Shown here: positions 1 through 13,600 of the stretch, in pieces | Layout: every line of letters begins with the position of its first letter | Numbering within the stretch: the stretch's first letter is position 1 | Origin: Nematostella vectensis | Taxonomy: Eukaryota > Cnidaria > Anthozoa > Actiniaria > Edwardsiidae | Assembly: GCF_932526225.1 (NCBI RefSeq) | Contig: NC_064043.1 | Location: 11,406,085 to 11,470,084, forward strand | Reading direction: 5' to 3' | DNA length: 64,000 nt | Made by a program: the position numbers and the translations under genes | Notes under the pieces: generated by a model | The model's input: only the letters and a program-made list of their open reading frames with translations | Database searches by the model: none | Told to the model about the DNA's origin: nothing

Positions 1-690
1 CACTATTTCGATAACTGTAATAATGACTCTTTTGAGATACCAATAACTCAAACGGTTATAGGGTTAGGGGGATCACACTTATCACAGCATTATGAGTCAT
101 CGGGAGTTTAGAAATGTATAATCTTATGATAAATGGTTTTGATTGCAACACAACGGGTCTACTAAACCTAAAAAAGATCACCCGCTTTTAATCATATTCA
201 GTATTTGGTTCGAGTTTAAGGAAATATAAATTAGTTAGAGGGAAATCCGAGTTGATAGCTTAAGAGACATCGGGATTCAGCTATGTCTGGACAACTATTC
301 TAACATTCATTCGTGTGAATGAATGAACAAGAAGCCGTTTACTGTAAATTTGGCTATTGAAACAGGCGTCTGAGGGATGTAGTATATATGTAGTATATAT
401 ATCGCAGACTCGTAACACAATGTGCACACTCACCTCAATACCAACAGGCATTTTTCATAAAGTGATAAAGAGAAGTCTTTTTTTGTGTCTCAGTATTTGT
501 TTGTTTGATTCGTTACTTGCGCGCGCGTTGAACAATTATTGAGATGCACGTTTGTTAGCCGCGCGCGGTACAAGTCCAGGCTTATTCGTGTTTTGACTTT
601 TGTTATTCATAAATGAGCAAATAGAAAAAAATATCTAGACGAATAGAATGCGAAGGATTTTCGTGAATTGATGGTGACAAAGTTTAATCT
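1..690. other. Non-coding flank, nothing recognised
   Basis: No coding signal, RNA gene or clear repeat is visible. The short open frames lack any family resemblance. The stretch ends where reverse-transcriptase homology begins abruptly, as expected for the flank of a 5'-truncated LINE insertion. Confidence 0.5.
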
Positions 691-2150
691 CACGTTGGGG
701 TGAAACAGGGATGCAACCTAAGCCCAACCCTTTTCAACATCTTCATCAATGATATTCCAGAAATATTCTCCTCATCGTGCGACCCAGTAAAACTCGATAA
801 TACATCAAACCTTAACTGTCTCCTCTATGCTGATGATTTGGTTATACTATCTGACTCAGCCACCGGTCTAGAAAATTGCCTCCAGAAACTATAAACGTAC
901 GCAAATAAATGGAAGCTCACAGTTAATATGAAAAAATCTAAAGTATTAGTTTTTGGTCCGCAACAATGCCGGCGACAATTTACAACAGGTAAATGGGACT
1001 ACGGCCATTAGAATGTGTAGACGAATACACATATCTAGGTCTGAAGTTTCATTTCTGGGAAAATTTTAAAAGTGCCCTAAAAAGTCTATACAACAAAGCC
1101 ACACGTGTATACCACTATTTAAATCCGTACTTAAAAAGTACTGTTGAAATTGTTTTCGTCACTTGTTGTACCAGTATTATTGTACGGTTGTGAAATTTGG
1201 GGTACATGCCTTTTAGGAAGGGCTTCATCATATGAAATTTTTTAGACTAAATTTTTCAAAGTATCCAATGATTTCGAAAAACTACAACTTAAGTTTTTCA
1301 AGCTTATACTAGGAGTCCACTCAAAAACTACAAATTTAACTATATATGGAGAACTGGGAAAAGCCCCACTAATAGTACAAATTTCTTCCCTGGTGGCAAA
1401 ATATTGGTGCCGAATAAAAAGTAGGATATATGAAAACACCTTAGTGGGGGAAACGGCGAAGATCAGCCTTTCTTCAACATCTAATGTCCCTGTAAGGTTT
1501 ATCAATTCCCTATTTGCTTGGTGTGATTTAAAGACACTACAGGAAATAGATATTGAAGGCCAACAAATTCATACCCTAGAAAAATATATTAAGAAGGTAC
1601 TATATAAAAGTTATGCAACATTTTGGAGAACCCAGGCACAGTTAAATCAAAATAGTGGAAAGCTACGCACTTATTGCAAGATCAAGACAAATTTTAAACT
1701 AGAAAAATATTTATCAGAAGCTAATGTTAGACGCCGACAATCTATGACTAGATTGCGTGTCTCGGCACAAAAACTAGCAATTGAAACAGGCCGCTATAAA
1801 AATTTACCTTATGAATTAAGGATTTGTGAAAAATGTGAAAAAAAAGGTTGGGGATGAGTACCATACCTTAATGGAATGCGACTATGTCAATGATATACGT
1901 CGAGTATTTTTTAATGATCTATTTGCAATCAATAACTCTTTCAAACTGTTAAGGCCAATATACCTTTTTTTTGTATATTATGAGCTTAACAGATGACTCC
2001 ATTACGAGCCTAGTCCTGAAATTTTGTGATGATGTAATTAAATATTATGAATAGAGGATAGAGGATAGGCATATAAGCCAACCTACTTTGTATATTATCC
2101 TGATATACCTGTATTGGTATTTATTGGAATAAAGTTATTATTATTAGTCA
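691..2150 (+). mobile_element. Degenerate 5'-truncated non-LTR retrotransposon (LINE) with reverse transcriptase remnant
   Basis: Three pieces in different frames read as one decayed LINE ORF2. At 691-894 is an RT core with GVKQGCNLSPTLFN, then YADD, the catalytic Asp pair of the palm, ending in a stop. At 993-1193 is the post-RT stretch with EYTYLGLKF. At 1393-1857 is a lysine-rich C-terminal region ending in CEKCEKK. After a frameshift in an A run near 1845, the frame continues with DEYHTLMECDY, completing a Cys/His motif typical of LINE C termini. The endonuclease part is missing. The 3' end carries ATT-rich sequence and a GGAATAAAG just before 2150. Clade (CR1/L2, RTE or Jockey-like) cannot be settled by eye. 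It is inactive as it stands. Confidence 0.85.
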
Positions 2151-2170
2151 AACTCCCATGTTATAAACGT

Positions 2171-2354
2171 TTTTATTATATACATACCGAGATTTACGCG
2201 CCTAAAAACCGAGACCACTTATTCGGTTCGATCTCGCAGTTATGTGTATTCATTCGCTGCGCTCGTTCGTTTGTTTTACACAACTCGTGAATAAAAATCG
2301 TACGCGCTCACCAACGGTGAAATAACTTATTTATTATATACATACCGAGATTTA
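2171..2354. repeat. Direct repeat pair, about 25 bp
   Basis: The string TTATATACATACCGAGATTT occurs at about 2175-2195 and again at about 2334-2353, inside near-identical 25-bp copies. The sequence between them has no coding signal. It may be part of a short element; no inverted termini were identified. Confidence 0.5.
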
Positions 2355-2637
2355 AAATGAGCGAAAAGAACTTTCAGATAGAAAACATATCTATATTTAT
2401 TTTCTTTCAAAGGAAAACAACGCGCGGTCGGCAAGGAGAGTTGCACTCAATTGAGCGAGAGAATGCAATTTTGAATACAAAGCGTTCAAAATGGAAGACA
2501 ATAGATTTGATACTCTCAATGACACTGTAGAGGATTATGTAAAAAAGTCTTGAAAACAAAATACAAAGGAAACAACCGAGCGAGATGTAAAGCTGTTTAA
2601 AACGCTATCTAACACCACAGTCTCGTGCGTGACATTA

Positions 2638-3136
2638 TGCACCAGTCAATTGACAGCCCGGCCCCCCGACCCCCGGGACATACCGGGGAAGTAACGCGGT
2701 CACGCGGGGATTTAACACCTGTTTAACACCTGTAATCCACCGGGGGGGGGGGGATTTAACAGAATCCTCAAAAGGCCGGGAAAGGATGCGGTGAAATAAC
2801 GCTTTACCGTACGTTGCGTCTGAAGGTAAGCGGAGTTATTCTTATCCACCGCGGGGGGGGAGAGGCTGGGAGGAGGGGGAGGCCGCGCCGCTTAAAGAAA
2901 AAAAAAAAAAAAAAAGACTAAACAAGTCAAATGTCAGCCCCCCACTTTTCAACATGCTCCGCGGTTCCAGTGTACAATTGAAGTATGGTTTTCTATAGTT
3001 GGTCGTTATCGGAAAACACCGGGGCCATGAACAGGGGGTTAGCAGGGAAAGTAACGAGCACTTAGCATCAGATGAATGTTACTTTCCCCGCTATGTCCCG
3101 GGGGTCGGGGTGCCGTGGTTTCAATTGACTGGTGCA
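2638..3136. mobile_element. PIF/Harbinger-like MITE with 60-bp inverted termini and TTA target duplication
   Basis: The ends are inverted repeats: the left arm begins TGCACCAGTCAATTGA and the right arm ends TCAATTGACTGGTGCA. The arms stay similar for about 60 bp, including the shared block CCGACCCCCGGGACATA. Both outer flanks are TTA (2635-2637 and 3137-3139). Three-base TTA duplications are characteristic of PIF/Harbinger transposons. The interior has no transposase, so this is a non-autonomous element of about 499 bp, with G- and A-runs inside. Confidence 0.75.
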
Positions 3137-3147
3137 TTAGCGAGACC

Positions 3148-3177
3148 AAGAGAGCATAAGATATCTTATGCTCTCTT
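3148..3177. repeat. Perfect 30-bp palindrome
   Basis: Fifteen bases (AAGAGAGCATAAGAT) are followed immediately by their exact reverse complement, with no spacer. It lies 11 bp outside the right end of the Harbinger-like MITE. It could form a cruciform or be the end of another element. Confidence 0.8.
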
Positions 3178-3426
3178 TCGATCTCTTGGCGAGACAGATT
3201 CTGTCTTCAACTTAACCGTCGAACAGCACAAACCTCGTTGTCTTCTTTTTTGCGAACTGTTATAAAGAACTCGCCGAGAAACTTGTTCAGCTCTTGAGAA
3301 ATTCATGGAACCGGGCACATCGTGTTTGGTCTTCTTCTTTGTATTTTCGTTTTCTTGTCCGTCTATGAACTCTTCTATTGACAATTCTATGCTCTGAAAA
3401 CGGGTAGTCAACTGATTTGAAGCCAT
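3166..3426 (-). pseudogene. Possible Crypton-like (DUF3504-type) N-terminal fragment
   Basis: An 86-codon minus-strand frame starts with an ATG and contains ENENTKKKTKHDV about 25 residues in. An ENxNTKxKTxxD signature of this type precedes the tyrosine-recombinase-like region in many cnidarian transposon-derived proteins. Nothing resembling a recombinase follows, and the frame runs into the 30-bp palindrome. The similarity is from memory and short, so a chance or host first exon remains possible. Confidence 0.3.
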
Positions 3427-3765
3427 CTTACTAAAGTAAAAAAGGAATGGCGAGCCAACTGAGACACATCAAGGAGTTTCGAGCAAGTCATCGAGCAAAC
3501 GAAACGATTTCACTCACAAGTGAAACTAATGATATAGCCAATCAGAACACCGATACGGCGTTTTTCACTAGTGGAGCTCTCGGTAGGTAATTCATAAATC
3601 GCGCCATGTCAATCAATAGCCAAGCACAAAAGGGATGATTCGCTGTTTACGCCTGACTACTAGCTAAAATTGAAATCGGCAAAGGCCAAGATCTAAAGCA
3701 TAATAGAATGACAACTTGGTAATTTTCTTATATTTTTTTTTAGTAAATATTGCCGTAGGGGGGAT

Positions 3766-4019
3766 GGGGCATTTATTTGTGTGACAAACATTGACTAAAG
3801 ACTGTCACAGTAACTGATTTTCTCTTTTGGTTACAAGTCATAAAGTTTACGAAGCCCCTGGGGTCTGCTCACGTTTAAAATGACAAGAAATCGTGCAATT
3901 TTTCCAAAAAAAGAATATATTAGTTTCCTTATATGGAAGTGACCGCATTTGGCCAATACGACAATTTTTGCCTAAATTTTCTTGATATGGTAGGGGGCAT
4001 TTATTTGTGTGACAAACAT
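3766..4019. repeat. Direct repeat of 26 bp spaced by 228 bp
   Basis: The block containing GGGGCATTTATTTGTGTGAC followed by AAACAT is present at 3766-3791 and at 3994-4019. The intervening DNA has no coding potential. These could be ends of a small element or a local duplication. Confidence 0.55.
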
Positions 4020-4669
4020 GATTGCCAGACATGGGTTTTTGTGGAGGTGTAGCGTAATCGGTGAATGGGTCAGCTAGTTTTGGCGCGGATTGTAGGCTTC
4101 TAAACTTTCATATTTCCATGGAATTGTTTCGGTTATCCGCTTGCCATTTTATTTGGGGGGGGGGCACGTTTAGGCTCGATAAAGCGCGCGGAGTCTATTC
4201 GCGCTACACGGCATGACATCCTAGATTTCTTCTTTTGGCATAAGTCAGTTTAAAGGGGAATGTCTTTATTATCAGAACGTAACCTAACAAATTCTGTTCC
4301 TCCTGCCCTTGCTCGTTTGAACAATTTTCAGTTTTAGGCTTTCCCGGCTAACAAATTGAGTGAGAGACTGGACCGGACGATCCGCTGACGAAAGAACTCG
4401 AATCCATGTGGAAATATCCTACGATTTCCTCAAAAGATTTCCACGTTTTTCTTATTGATATAACTAGTATACGCCGATAAAATCGTTTCAGCCCTTACAT
4501 AAGTACCTTATTGCTTAAAACTCGTGCCGGAAGGCGAAAATTTAAATGACATTGCATCGAAACTTTGTCGTTTTTGAAAGTGATCCAAGCAAGAGACGAA
4601 GGATAGAGATTTCATTCAGTGAACGGAAACGAAGGAAAAACTCTATATTATTATCAGCTATCAATAGAA
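4020..4669 (+). promoter_or_regulatory. EIF5B: Presumed promoter and 5' UTR of EIF5B
   Basis: This stretch upstream of the EIF5B start codon contains no convincing gene. The first ATG of the gene (4670) has a purine at -3 and G at +4, a favourable initiation context. No TATA box or transcription start can be assigned from sequence alone. Confidence 0.35.
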
Positions 4670-7600
4670 ATGGGAAAACCCAAGAAAGGAAAGAAGAAAG
4701 CCAACGATGACTGGTATGAATTTTGTATTATAATAGTTTTTGATGCGTAAAATCACAGCGGTTAAGTTTTTTTTGGAGAATAATATGATATCGAATCAAA
4801 TGCCCACGTGAAAAATATGACGTCGATATTTGAATTTATGCGCTAAGCTGGTCCTTGTTTTCATTTGAAGGGAAGACGATGTCTTAAATGATCTCGAAGC
4901 ACTAAAAGAACCAGATGAATCAAAGACAACCCAGTCTGCCGCTGTAAGTCGAAATTTATGAGAATACTAAATTTAATCAATTTATAATGGGTTTATAGTT
5001 AAGTCTTTAGATTTACCCAATTTTCACAGGAAATGTGACGATTCAGGTAAGATCGTACCTTAGGGTTTTCTGCAAGTTTTGCCAAACTTGAACCTGTCTC
5101 GCGAAACAATGTCCCCTGTCTCACAGAACTCTCGCACCTATCTCACAAAATACTTAGGCTATGTCACGTAAAGCTCACAGCCATCTTGCCTCATCTTATT
5201 CCCAATTTATTGTTTTGGACTTTAGTGGTTACAGCTACCATTTCACAATCCAATTCACACAAAGCATTTATTTCCACCAGCTAATTCAAGCAATCAACTC
5301 AAATAAATTTTAGTTAAAAAAGTATCAGACTTTCCTTTACAAATAGACCATCGGTTAAAAAAATGAGTGTTTAATTGATTGGTATTCTTTAATCTCCACA
5401 GCCCCCTACAGCAAGCAGGTTCCAGGCATTAGACATTGAGGAACCGGCAGAGGAAGCAAATGATGACGACAACGATGACTTTGCTTTGTCAGCATCATCT
5501 GGAAAGAACAAGAAAAAAGATAAAAAAGACAAAAAACAGAAGAATAAGATAGATGACGACAAAGAGGACAAATTAACCAACACATCAACACCCAGTGAAA
5601 ATGTGAGCCCAGATAAACTACCCTCTGATCATGGAAATAATTTAGATCAGGGTGATGATGACTTTGATACTAATGTATATTCAAAAAAAAGCAAAAAAGG
5701 GAAAAAGGGAAAGAAAACAGACATTGCTGATTTAGCTGTTGCTGGTGATGAACTAGCAGAACCTTCTATATTGGAACCCCAGAAAGCTTCGAAGAAAGAG
5801 AAAAGCTTAGATGCTGATGGTGTAGGTGATGACGAGGAGGACGATGGTCCTGTTATAAAAACAGCTGCTCAGAAAAAAGCTGAGAAAAAGGAAAGAGAAA
5901 AGAAAAAGAAAGCTCAAGAGAAGGAGCGCCAGAAGGCTAAGGCTGCGGCAAAGAAAGAAGAAAAGCCAGAGCAGGAGGGGAATACTGAAGCTGAGAACGA
6001 AGTTAAGAAAGCTCCCGAGGTGACAACACAAGGTAAACTGAGTAAAATACAAAACAATTCACCTAACGCTGCTATTCAACTCGCAAAAATAATCAAATCT
6101 AACTTTGGCAGAGACCAGATACCAGTGAGTCATTTTCCCTATTTTAGTTAAAGTTCTTTATGTTCTGACTATCAAGTAAAATAGTATATTTCATCTTAAT
6201 AACAGTGGAGTGTGTTCTTACAACAGTGATTATCAATGCAGAAAGTAGCAAACCCAATCAACTTTTATTATTAAACTTTACTTTTACTTTTAAACTCAAT
6301 GTACCCTACAATGAAAAAGGCTCCATATGCTTATGCGCAAAATAACCATTTTCTGTGATGGATAATTCATATTTTAATAAAACCGAAACATCAGTACTGC
6401 ACATTTCAGATCCAGAGTCTTGGAAGCAAACAAGCAAATGTTCCATCTACCTCAGCTGATAAATAACCATTGTTTTGTAGAAGCAGACACGCCCGGATCT
6501 GAACCTCCTGCTGAAGAGCCTGCTAAACCAGACAGCGCTGCAGAGCAGGAGGAGGGCAAAGAGGGGGACGAAGACGAGGATGGGGAGGGTGGCGATAAGA
6601 AAAAGAAGAAGAAAAAGAAGAAGAAGAAAGGTGTGGAAGAGGAGGAGAAAAAAGTCAAAAAGCCTAATAAGGCCCTCGTAAAACAGATGCAGCAACAACT
6701 AGAGCAACTCAAACTTGAGGAAGAACGGCAAAGACAGGCCGAAGAGGAGAAGATTCGACAGCGGGAAGAAGCAGAGGCCAGGAGGCTAGAAAAGGTATTT
6801 GTCACTCAATTGTGTTAGCGTGATCTGAGCATGACTTTTTACAATTGGCAAAGAAACAAAGTCTGTTTGATTGCACAATTCTAACACCATAGTTTGATAT
6901 TCTCTGAGATCATACATAATACCAGTTAGCATTTTACAGTCAAGTCTTATTTATCTGGACATTGTGGGTAAGGTTTGATTGTATAATACCACTACAACTT
7001 TAACTGTATACTAAGCTAGTCTCAAAAACCAATTTGTTATTTAGATTCAATTATATTTCAAAAAATCCTTCAATATCTTCTGATGACTTAGTTGATGATT
7101 TATTTGTTTTAGATCATATACCTGACCCCTTTTTGTGTTTTGAAGCAAAATTTCTTAACAAATAGTTGATTATATATTTACTTTGCTAGCTTCGTCTGGA
7201 ACAAGAGAGAAAGGACAAGAAAAAACAAAAGGAAAAGGTTGGTAAATGATGCTGATAGATCAACACAACATACCCGCACTAAATTTTTCCCATCATGCTT
7301 TTTAATTGATATAAAATTATCATCTTATAGGACAGGAAAGCCAGACTAAAACAAGAGGGGAAGCTCCTTAGTAAGGCTGAAAAAGAGAAGAAAGCCAAAC
7401 AACAAGCTATGCTGGAGGCTATGAAGCAACAAGGCATTGAGATTCCCGCTCTAATGAAGGCTGAGGAACAGGACACTGTTAAGAAGCCAGTGCGATATGG
7501 CGCAAGAAAAAAGAAGCCACAGCAGCATCAGCAGCAGGAGTCTGATAAACAGGAAGGTACCGCTCCAAACACACCCTTTGCCCCTTGGTGTTTTCATTGC

Positions 7601-10600
7601 AGAGAAGCATGCGATTTAGAGTGGTGTGATAACTCATTTTTTTTAGGTGTTAGGAATTGTATATCCATCATGCTTTGGATAATTACATTAAATGGCAGTC
7701 CCTTTTTCATAAATCTAGAGAACCAAACTGTATGTGTAGGACTCCTTAGGAGTTGGGGTCCATCTTTAATGTCTTACTACCACTTTGTTTAGGTAAAATG
7801 CGTGGCAGCACGCAATGGGCCTTCCTGAAATATCCATAAAATTGTACAGTTAAGCCTATTGCAGAGTAGTTCGGCCTATGGCTTCAATTCTTGAGTCAGC
7901 CCTTATCCTTTATCTTTCTTTCCTGGTTAGAGATTCTTTCAATATCATAACAATGGCATAGCAGGGACCGAAGAAGATATCCAACAATTCCATGTTTTTT
8001 TTTTCTTCAATTTTTTTTTTCTCTGGCAGATACTGAAATGAAAACAGATCAAGAAGGATCAGATTCAGAGAGGGCGACAGGTAGGAATCTTGATTGCTCT
8101 CATGTTCTCTTCAACAGTAGTTTCTTTGTTATTTTTACCCTTAGTCTTTTCCACCACCTAGTCTACTGTAATATACTGCCACATTTGTCCGGTCAAAGTA
8201 TGTTTTCCTTATTGCCATCAATTTGTCTAAAAATTAAGTCTTTTAATACTCATATGATATTTTTTATTACCATCAATTTGTATGCATAATAACATTTGCC
8301 TATGGATTCTGTGCTATTATAAGTGAATAAGTTAATTATAATACCATATAGTTGTTTACTATAATTATTATGTACTCAAGCACAAAATACATAGGCCAAT
8401 GCTCTGGAGTCTTTTCATGCATACCTGGCACTTTGCCATCAATGGTTCTTCTCACACATCAGGATGTTTCTGTCGCTGTGACCATTAATGTTTTCTTGAG
8501 TCTTCTCACAGACAATGTTGCTTCTGTTGCAGAGACAGCACCTGATGAAAGTGAAAAAGAGACCGAGACAGACGACACTAAAGAGACAGACGACACTAAA
8601 GAGACAGAGGACACTAAAGAGACAGAGGACATTAAAGCGAATGAGGTACTGGGGCACTTGCTATTCCAGACACCTGTTCAATTTGATCTTGTCAGGGCTG
8701 GGAAATAAGTGAAATAATATTTTACCATAAGTTTCCAGTTTTCTATAAAAAATCTCGTCCCTACCTTGCACAATCTCTTTGGACTAATGCGGCCCATAGC
8801 CAGGATTTTGCACAGGGTGGGGGGAGGGAAGGGGTTGTGTACCAATTTAGTCAACCATTTTGACTCTTTAGGTAGCTTGTCCTTGCTTGCAGTTACTAAG
8901 TGTTCCTTCATAAAAACGGACCTTCCAGACAAGTTCAGAAGAATGGAAGAACCCCCTGAACCCACTTTGCTACGGGCCTGCTTATTTGACATTTTAAGTC
9001 ATAAAATTAAAATAATTCAATAAATGCCTTATACAGGTGGAATTTGCAGCCCTGGGTTCACACTAGAATATTCAGTTAAGACCTGTCAAATTCATTGGTT
9101 TACATTTTTATTGAAATACTGTTGTCTTCCTGCCAGATCAAAGATGCCTGGGATATAGAATCTGATCATGAACAAGAAACTCCTGCTGGTAAGGAAGTTA
9201 AAACAGTTAAAGATCAAATAAGATTAGGTCTTTTAACCTCTTGCTCTTGTTTCATTTTTTATTCAGCTGATGAGAAAGTTACACATACTATAAAAGAGGT
9301 ATGTCTCAAGTTTTGTACATTCTTCGACTTTGTACAGTGGCTGTCCTAATTTAGCTGACCATAATGTGAGAGTATTGAGTTCTAAAAAAAATGGTGAATG
9401 GTCATGTGCTTTATCTGTATGTCAGAGGAATCGATGGGGGGTGGGGGTGTGAAGGGATCGTGATTTCAAAGGGGGTGGTGTACCTAGATTGGTGTAGCAT
9501 AAAGACAATTAAAAAAATTATGATATTGTCCTTTATCAAGCAACTAATTTATACAAGTAACACTATTTGGGTACATGTAAAAGCTGCACATTTATGTAAA
9601 AAACACATCCAGTGCGGTAAGGGGTGAGCACTCCACCGCCCCTCCCCGTCAGCTGCCCCTGTTCCTCAACTGTAAATTTTGTGTTATATTTCCTGCCTAA
9701 AAAAATAAACTAGGACTGTATGTCTTGTAAGCGTAATAAGTCTGAAAGTAGCAGTGTTGGTAATGAGGAGGAGGAGAGCAGTGAGGATGATGATGATGAA
9801 GACGATGATGAAGAGGATGATGACGGAAATGAATCATCTTCAGAGGAATCCTCAGATGATGAACCAGAAACAGTGGCAGAAAGAATCAATGTAAGGAGAA
9901 GCACATTTTTTATTGTGACTTTGGTTTTAAAAATATTGACCAGTCTTTTTTGACTTCAGAAAAGAAGAGTCCAGGCTGAGTTGAAGCGTAGTACAGATCA
10001 CCTTAGGTCGCCCGTGATTTGTGTGCTCGGCCATGTTGACACTGGCAAGACCAAGATCTTAGACAAGGTAATTTAACAGTTAAAACATTGGTATTTCACG
10101 TAATGCTTTATAGCTTATAACATAAGCTTTATAACTTATAATGTTTGATAAAATCTGCCTGACAGTGGTCACTTGTAATAATTGTAGCAACGTTATGTGA
10201 CTGTAAGTAGTTTTTTTGTAATATTTGTAGCAATGTAGTGTAGCAGATAGTAGTCTTTTGCGTGGTCAGATCTATTTTCAGATATTTGGCTTAAAAATAA
10301 TTATATGCTATAGCATGGCACGAGGGGAATTTAGTGATTAAATGTCCCCACAACCGAGGGATGATTAGTTGAAGTCCCACATTTAATCACTAAATTCATC
10401 GAGATGCCATGCTATAACTTTGTAATACAATGATCACCAAGGAAATAAACTCGCAACTACGAGTAATATTAGGTTGGATGAGCCAACACGGTTCAGTGGA
10501 TCAGGGGCCGGTTCCTGAAAAGCAGATCAGTGGTAACCCACTATTAAATCTTCGCCCCCGGATTAGTTCTGTTTCCGCAACGCTGGGTTAGTTTGGAGGT

Positions 10601-13600
10601 TAAACCTGACTAATCCTGCTTGCGAAGTGGGTTAACTCGCTAACCTATGGTGTAGTTGGCGTAACACAGGCCTCTCAAACTTTGTGGTGGAACTAAAATT
10701 TCATAAAATGAAGTTGCTGACAAAAAAGACTTTACACAAAAACAATTAGAGATTTGTCATGTGACCTTCGTTGCAATGTTATGCTGCCTCGAAAATTGTG
10801 CTGGGACACACAGAAAATTACATAAAAATTTATACTTGAAATGAATCTGTCTTGCTAGTGTCACGCATCAACTCGAATCCTGCAAATGACATTTTTCGCA
10901 ATGAAATGGATGTAATTAAAAGTGATGTAGAGGTGTTTTTTTTTTTGGTTTCTCTGTGAAAATAAAACAACCAAAGGTAAATTTGAGTTGCTCTCTGTTG
11001 ATCACTGTGGGTATCCTGTGTGAATTTTACTCGACAAGCCAGTTTTTCACTCACTTAATCCAGGGTTAGTAAAACGGGGGATTACTTGGCTTTTTGTTTC
11101 GTAGGTTAGCTAACCTACGATTAGCGAATTTTATCCCTGGATTAGGCACTGATCGAGGGTTAAGTTAATCGGCATTTCAGGAACCGGCCCCAGGGCATTG
11201 AATATGCATTGTTTTTCTTATCCCCCCACTTTTTGGAGCTCCTGGATCCCCCCCCCCCTTGTTTTGTAATATTTGCATTGATGTATTGTGACTGTTAACT
11301 TTCTCTGTCTAGATTCGGCACACCCATGTCCAGGATGGTGAGGCTGGTGGAATCACACAGCAGATTGGTGCGACCATGGTACCACTGAACGCCATCCGCA
11401 TACAGACTAAGATGGTTAAAGAGGTACAATGCATTACAGCTTTATAGACCTTTTGTGAAAATTGATAAAACCCACAGAGGGGGCAAGGAAGGGAAGGAAC
11501 ATTATAGTAAAAAAAAAAAAAAGAAAAAAGAAAAACAGAGAAGAGTATATTGCGTTGCTGGCAAACCCCACTTTTTGCAGGTCTGTAATTGAACGTAGAC
11601 TAAATGCTTATCATAGTAGAACTTGCAATCCATCTTTTTTTGTTCTGCTGTAGTTTTAGTCACTTTTTATAAATCATATCAGGCAAACTGTTCAGGCAAA
11701 CTTCCTATTAAGATATCTTTCCGCTATCATGCAGTATGAGAAGTAGAATTTATCCTGTGCTGTTATGTTTAGTTCCAGGAGTTTGATATCAAGATTCCTG
11801 GTCTTCTAATTATTGACACACCGGGCCATGAGTCATTCAGGTGAGTGTTTGCTTTTTGTACATACTTGCCTATAGCATCTTTGGCACATATTACATACAT
11901 ACTGTACTTGCCAATGGCATGCTTGCATGTGTGGCTTATACATACTTGCCTAAATCATGCTTGCATGTTTGGCTTATATATACTTGTCAAAGGCATGCTT
12001 GCATGTTTGGCTTATACATACTTGTTTATAGCATGCTTGCATGTTTGACTTATACATACTTGCCTATAGCATGCTTGCTTGTGTGGCTTATACATACTTG
12101 CCTATAAAATGCTTGCTTGTGTGGCTTATACATACTTGCCTATAGCATGCTTGCTTGTGTGGCTTATACATACTTGCCTATTGCATGCTTGCTTGTGTGG
12201 CTTCTACATACTTGGCCATTGCATGCTTGCTTGTGTGGCTTATACATACTTGCCTATAGCATGCTTGCTTGTGTGGCTTATACATACTTGCCTATTGCAT
12301 GCTTGCTTGTGTGGCTTATACATACTTGCCTGTAGCATGTTTGCTTGTGTGGCTTATACATACTTGCCTATAGCATGCTTGCTAGTGTTTATAGCCTGCT
12401 TGCATGTGTAGCTTACACACACTTGTGAATGGCATACTTGCCTGTGTTTATGGCATGCTTGCATGTGTGGCTGATTTGGTCTTGTTTGCTTTATAGTAAC
12501 CTCCGTTCCCGTGGCTCGTCCCTTTGTGACATGGCAATTTTGGTTGTGGACATTATGCATGGCCTGGAGCCGCAGACCATAGAATCTATTAACTTGTTAA
12601 AGAAGAGGAAGACCCCATTTGTGGTGGCTCTAAACAAGGTCAGTATATCAACATTTTGTTTTAATCTGTCCCGAGTCAAACTTGGTCTATATATTTGTTA
12701 TGTTAAATAATGGGCGGTAATAATAAATAGTTCGACCATCTGTAAGAAACTGCCTCAAAATTTGTGCTTTCCTCAAGGTTATACAGTTTTCTGCTGTAGC
12801 TGTTACCTGTGAATGTTCTCGTTGTGTATTGTAAAACAGCTAGTGCAACCAAGATAAAACCTTTCTTTTTCAGGTTGACAGATTATTTGAATGGAAGCGG
12901 GGCCCTGACTCTAGCATAAGCAACACCATCAAGAAACAAAAGCGTAACACCAAGCAGGAGTTTGAGGAGCGGGTCGCCATAGCAACTAGAGAGTTTGCTG
13001 AACAGGTTTGTTATCAAGGTTTAATTTGTTCTATTTGGAGCCTAGTATGGATTCACTCTGCTGCCGAATTCTCCTGATTTCTTATTGGCCTTGCAACTCT
13101 ACATTTTATTTTCCTGTGTTTCTATATCCTATTGGCATAGTGTTTCTATATCCTATTGACCTTGTGTCCCTATATCCTATTGGCCTTGTGTCCCTATTTC
13201 CTATTGACCTTGTGTCCCTATTTCCTATTGACCTTGTGTCCCTATATCCTATTGGCCTTGTGTACCTATATCCTATTGGCCTTGTGTCCCTATATCCTAT
13301 TGGCCTTGTGTCCCTATATCCTATTGCCTTGTTTTTCCTATATCCTATTGGCCTTGTTTTTCCTATATCCTATTGGCCTTGTGTTCCTATATCCTATTGA
13401 CCTTGTGTCCCTATATCCTATTGGCCTTGTGTCCCTATATCCTATTGGCCTTGTGTCCCTAAATCCTATTGGCCTTGTGTTCCTATATCCTATTGGCCTT
13501 GTGTTCCTATATCCTATTGGCCTTGTGTTCCTATATCCTATTGGCCTTGTGTCCCTATATCCTATTGGCCTTGTGTCCCTATATCCTATTGGCCTTGTGT

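Noticed and set aside
6033-6151. Longer EIF5B exon 3 ending at a later donor
   Set aside because: Stopping at 6032 gives phase 1, which joins to exon 4; the extension gives the wrong phase for the acceptor at 6481.
5389-6805. Minus-strand Ser/Leu/Phe-rich ORFs
   Set aside because: Antisense shadows of the Lys/Glu/Asp-rich EIF5B exons 3 and 4.
11462-11653. Lys-rich ORF after EIF5B exon 13
   Set aside because: Intronic, driven by an A-rich run; exons 13 and 14 join in phase without it.
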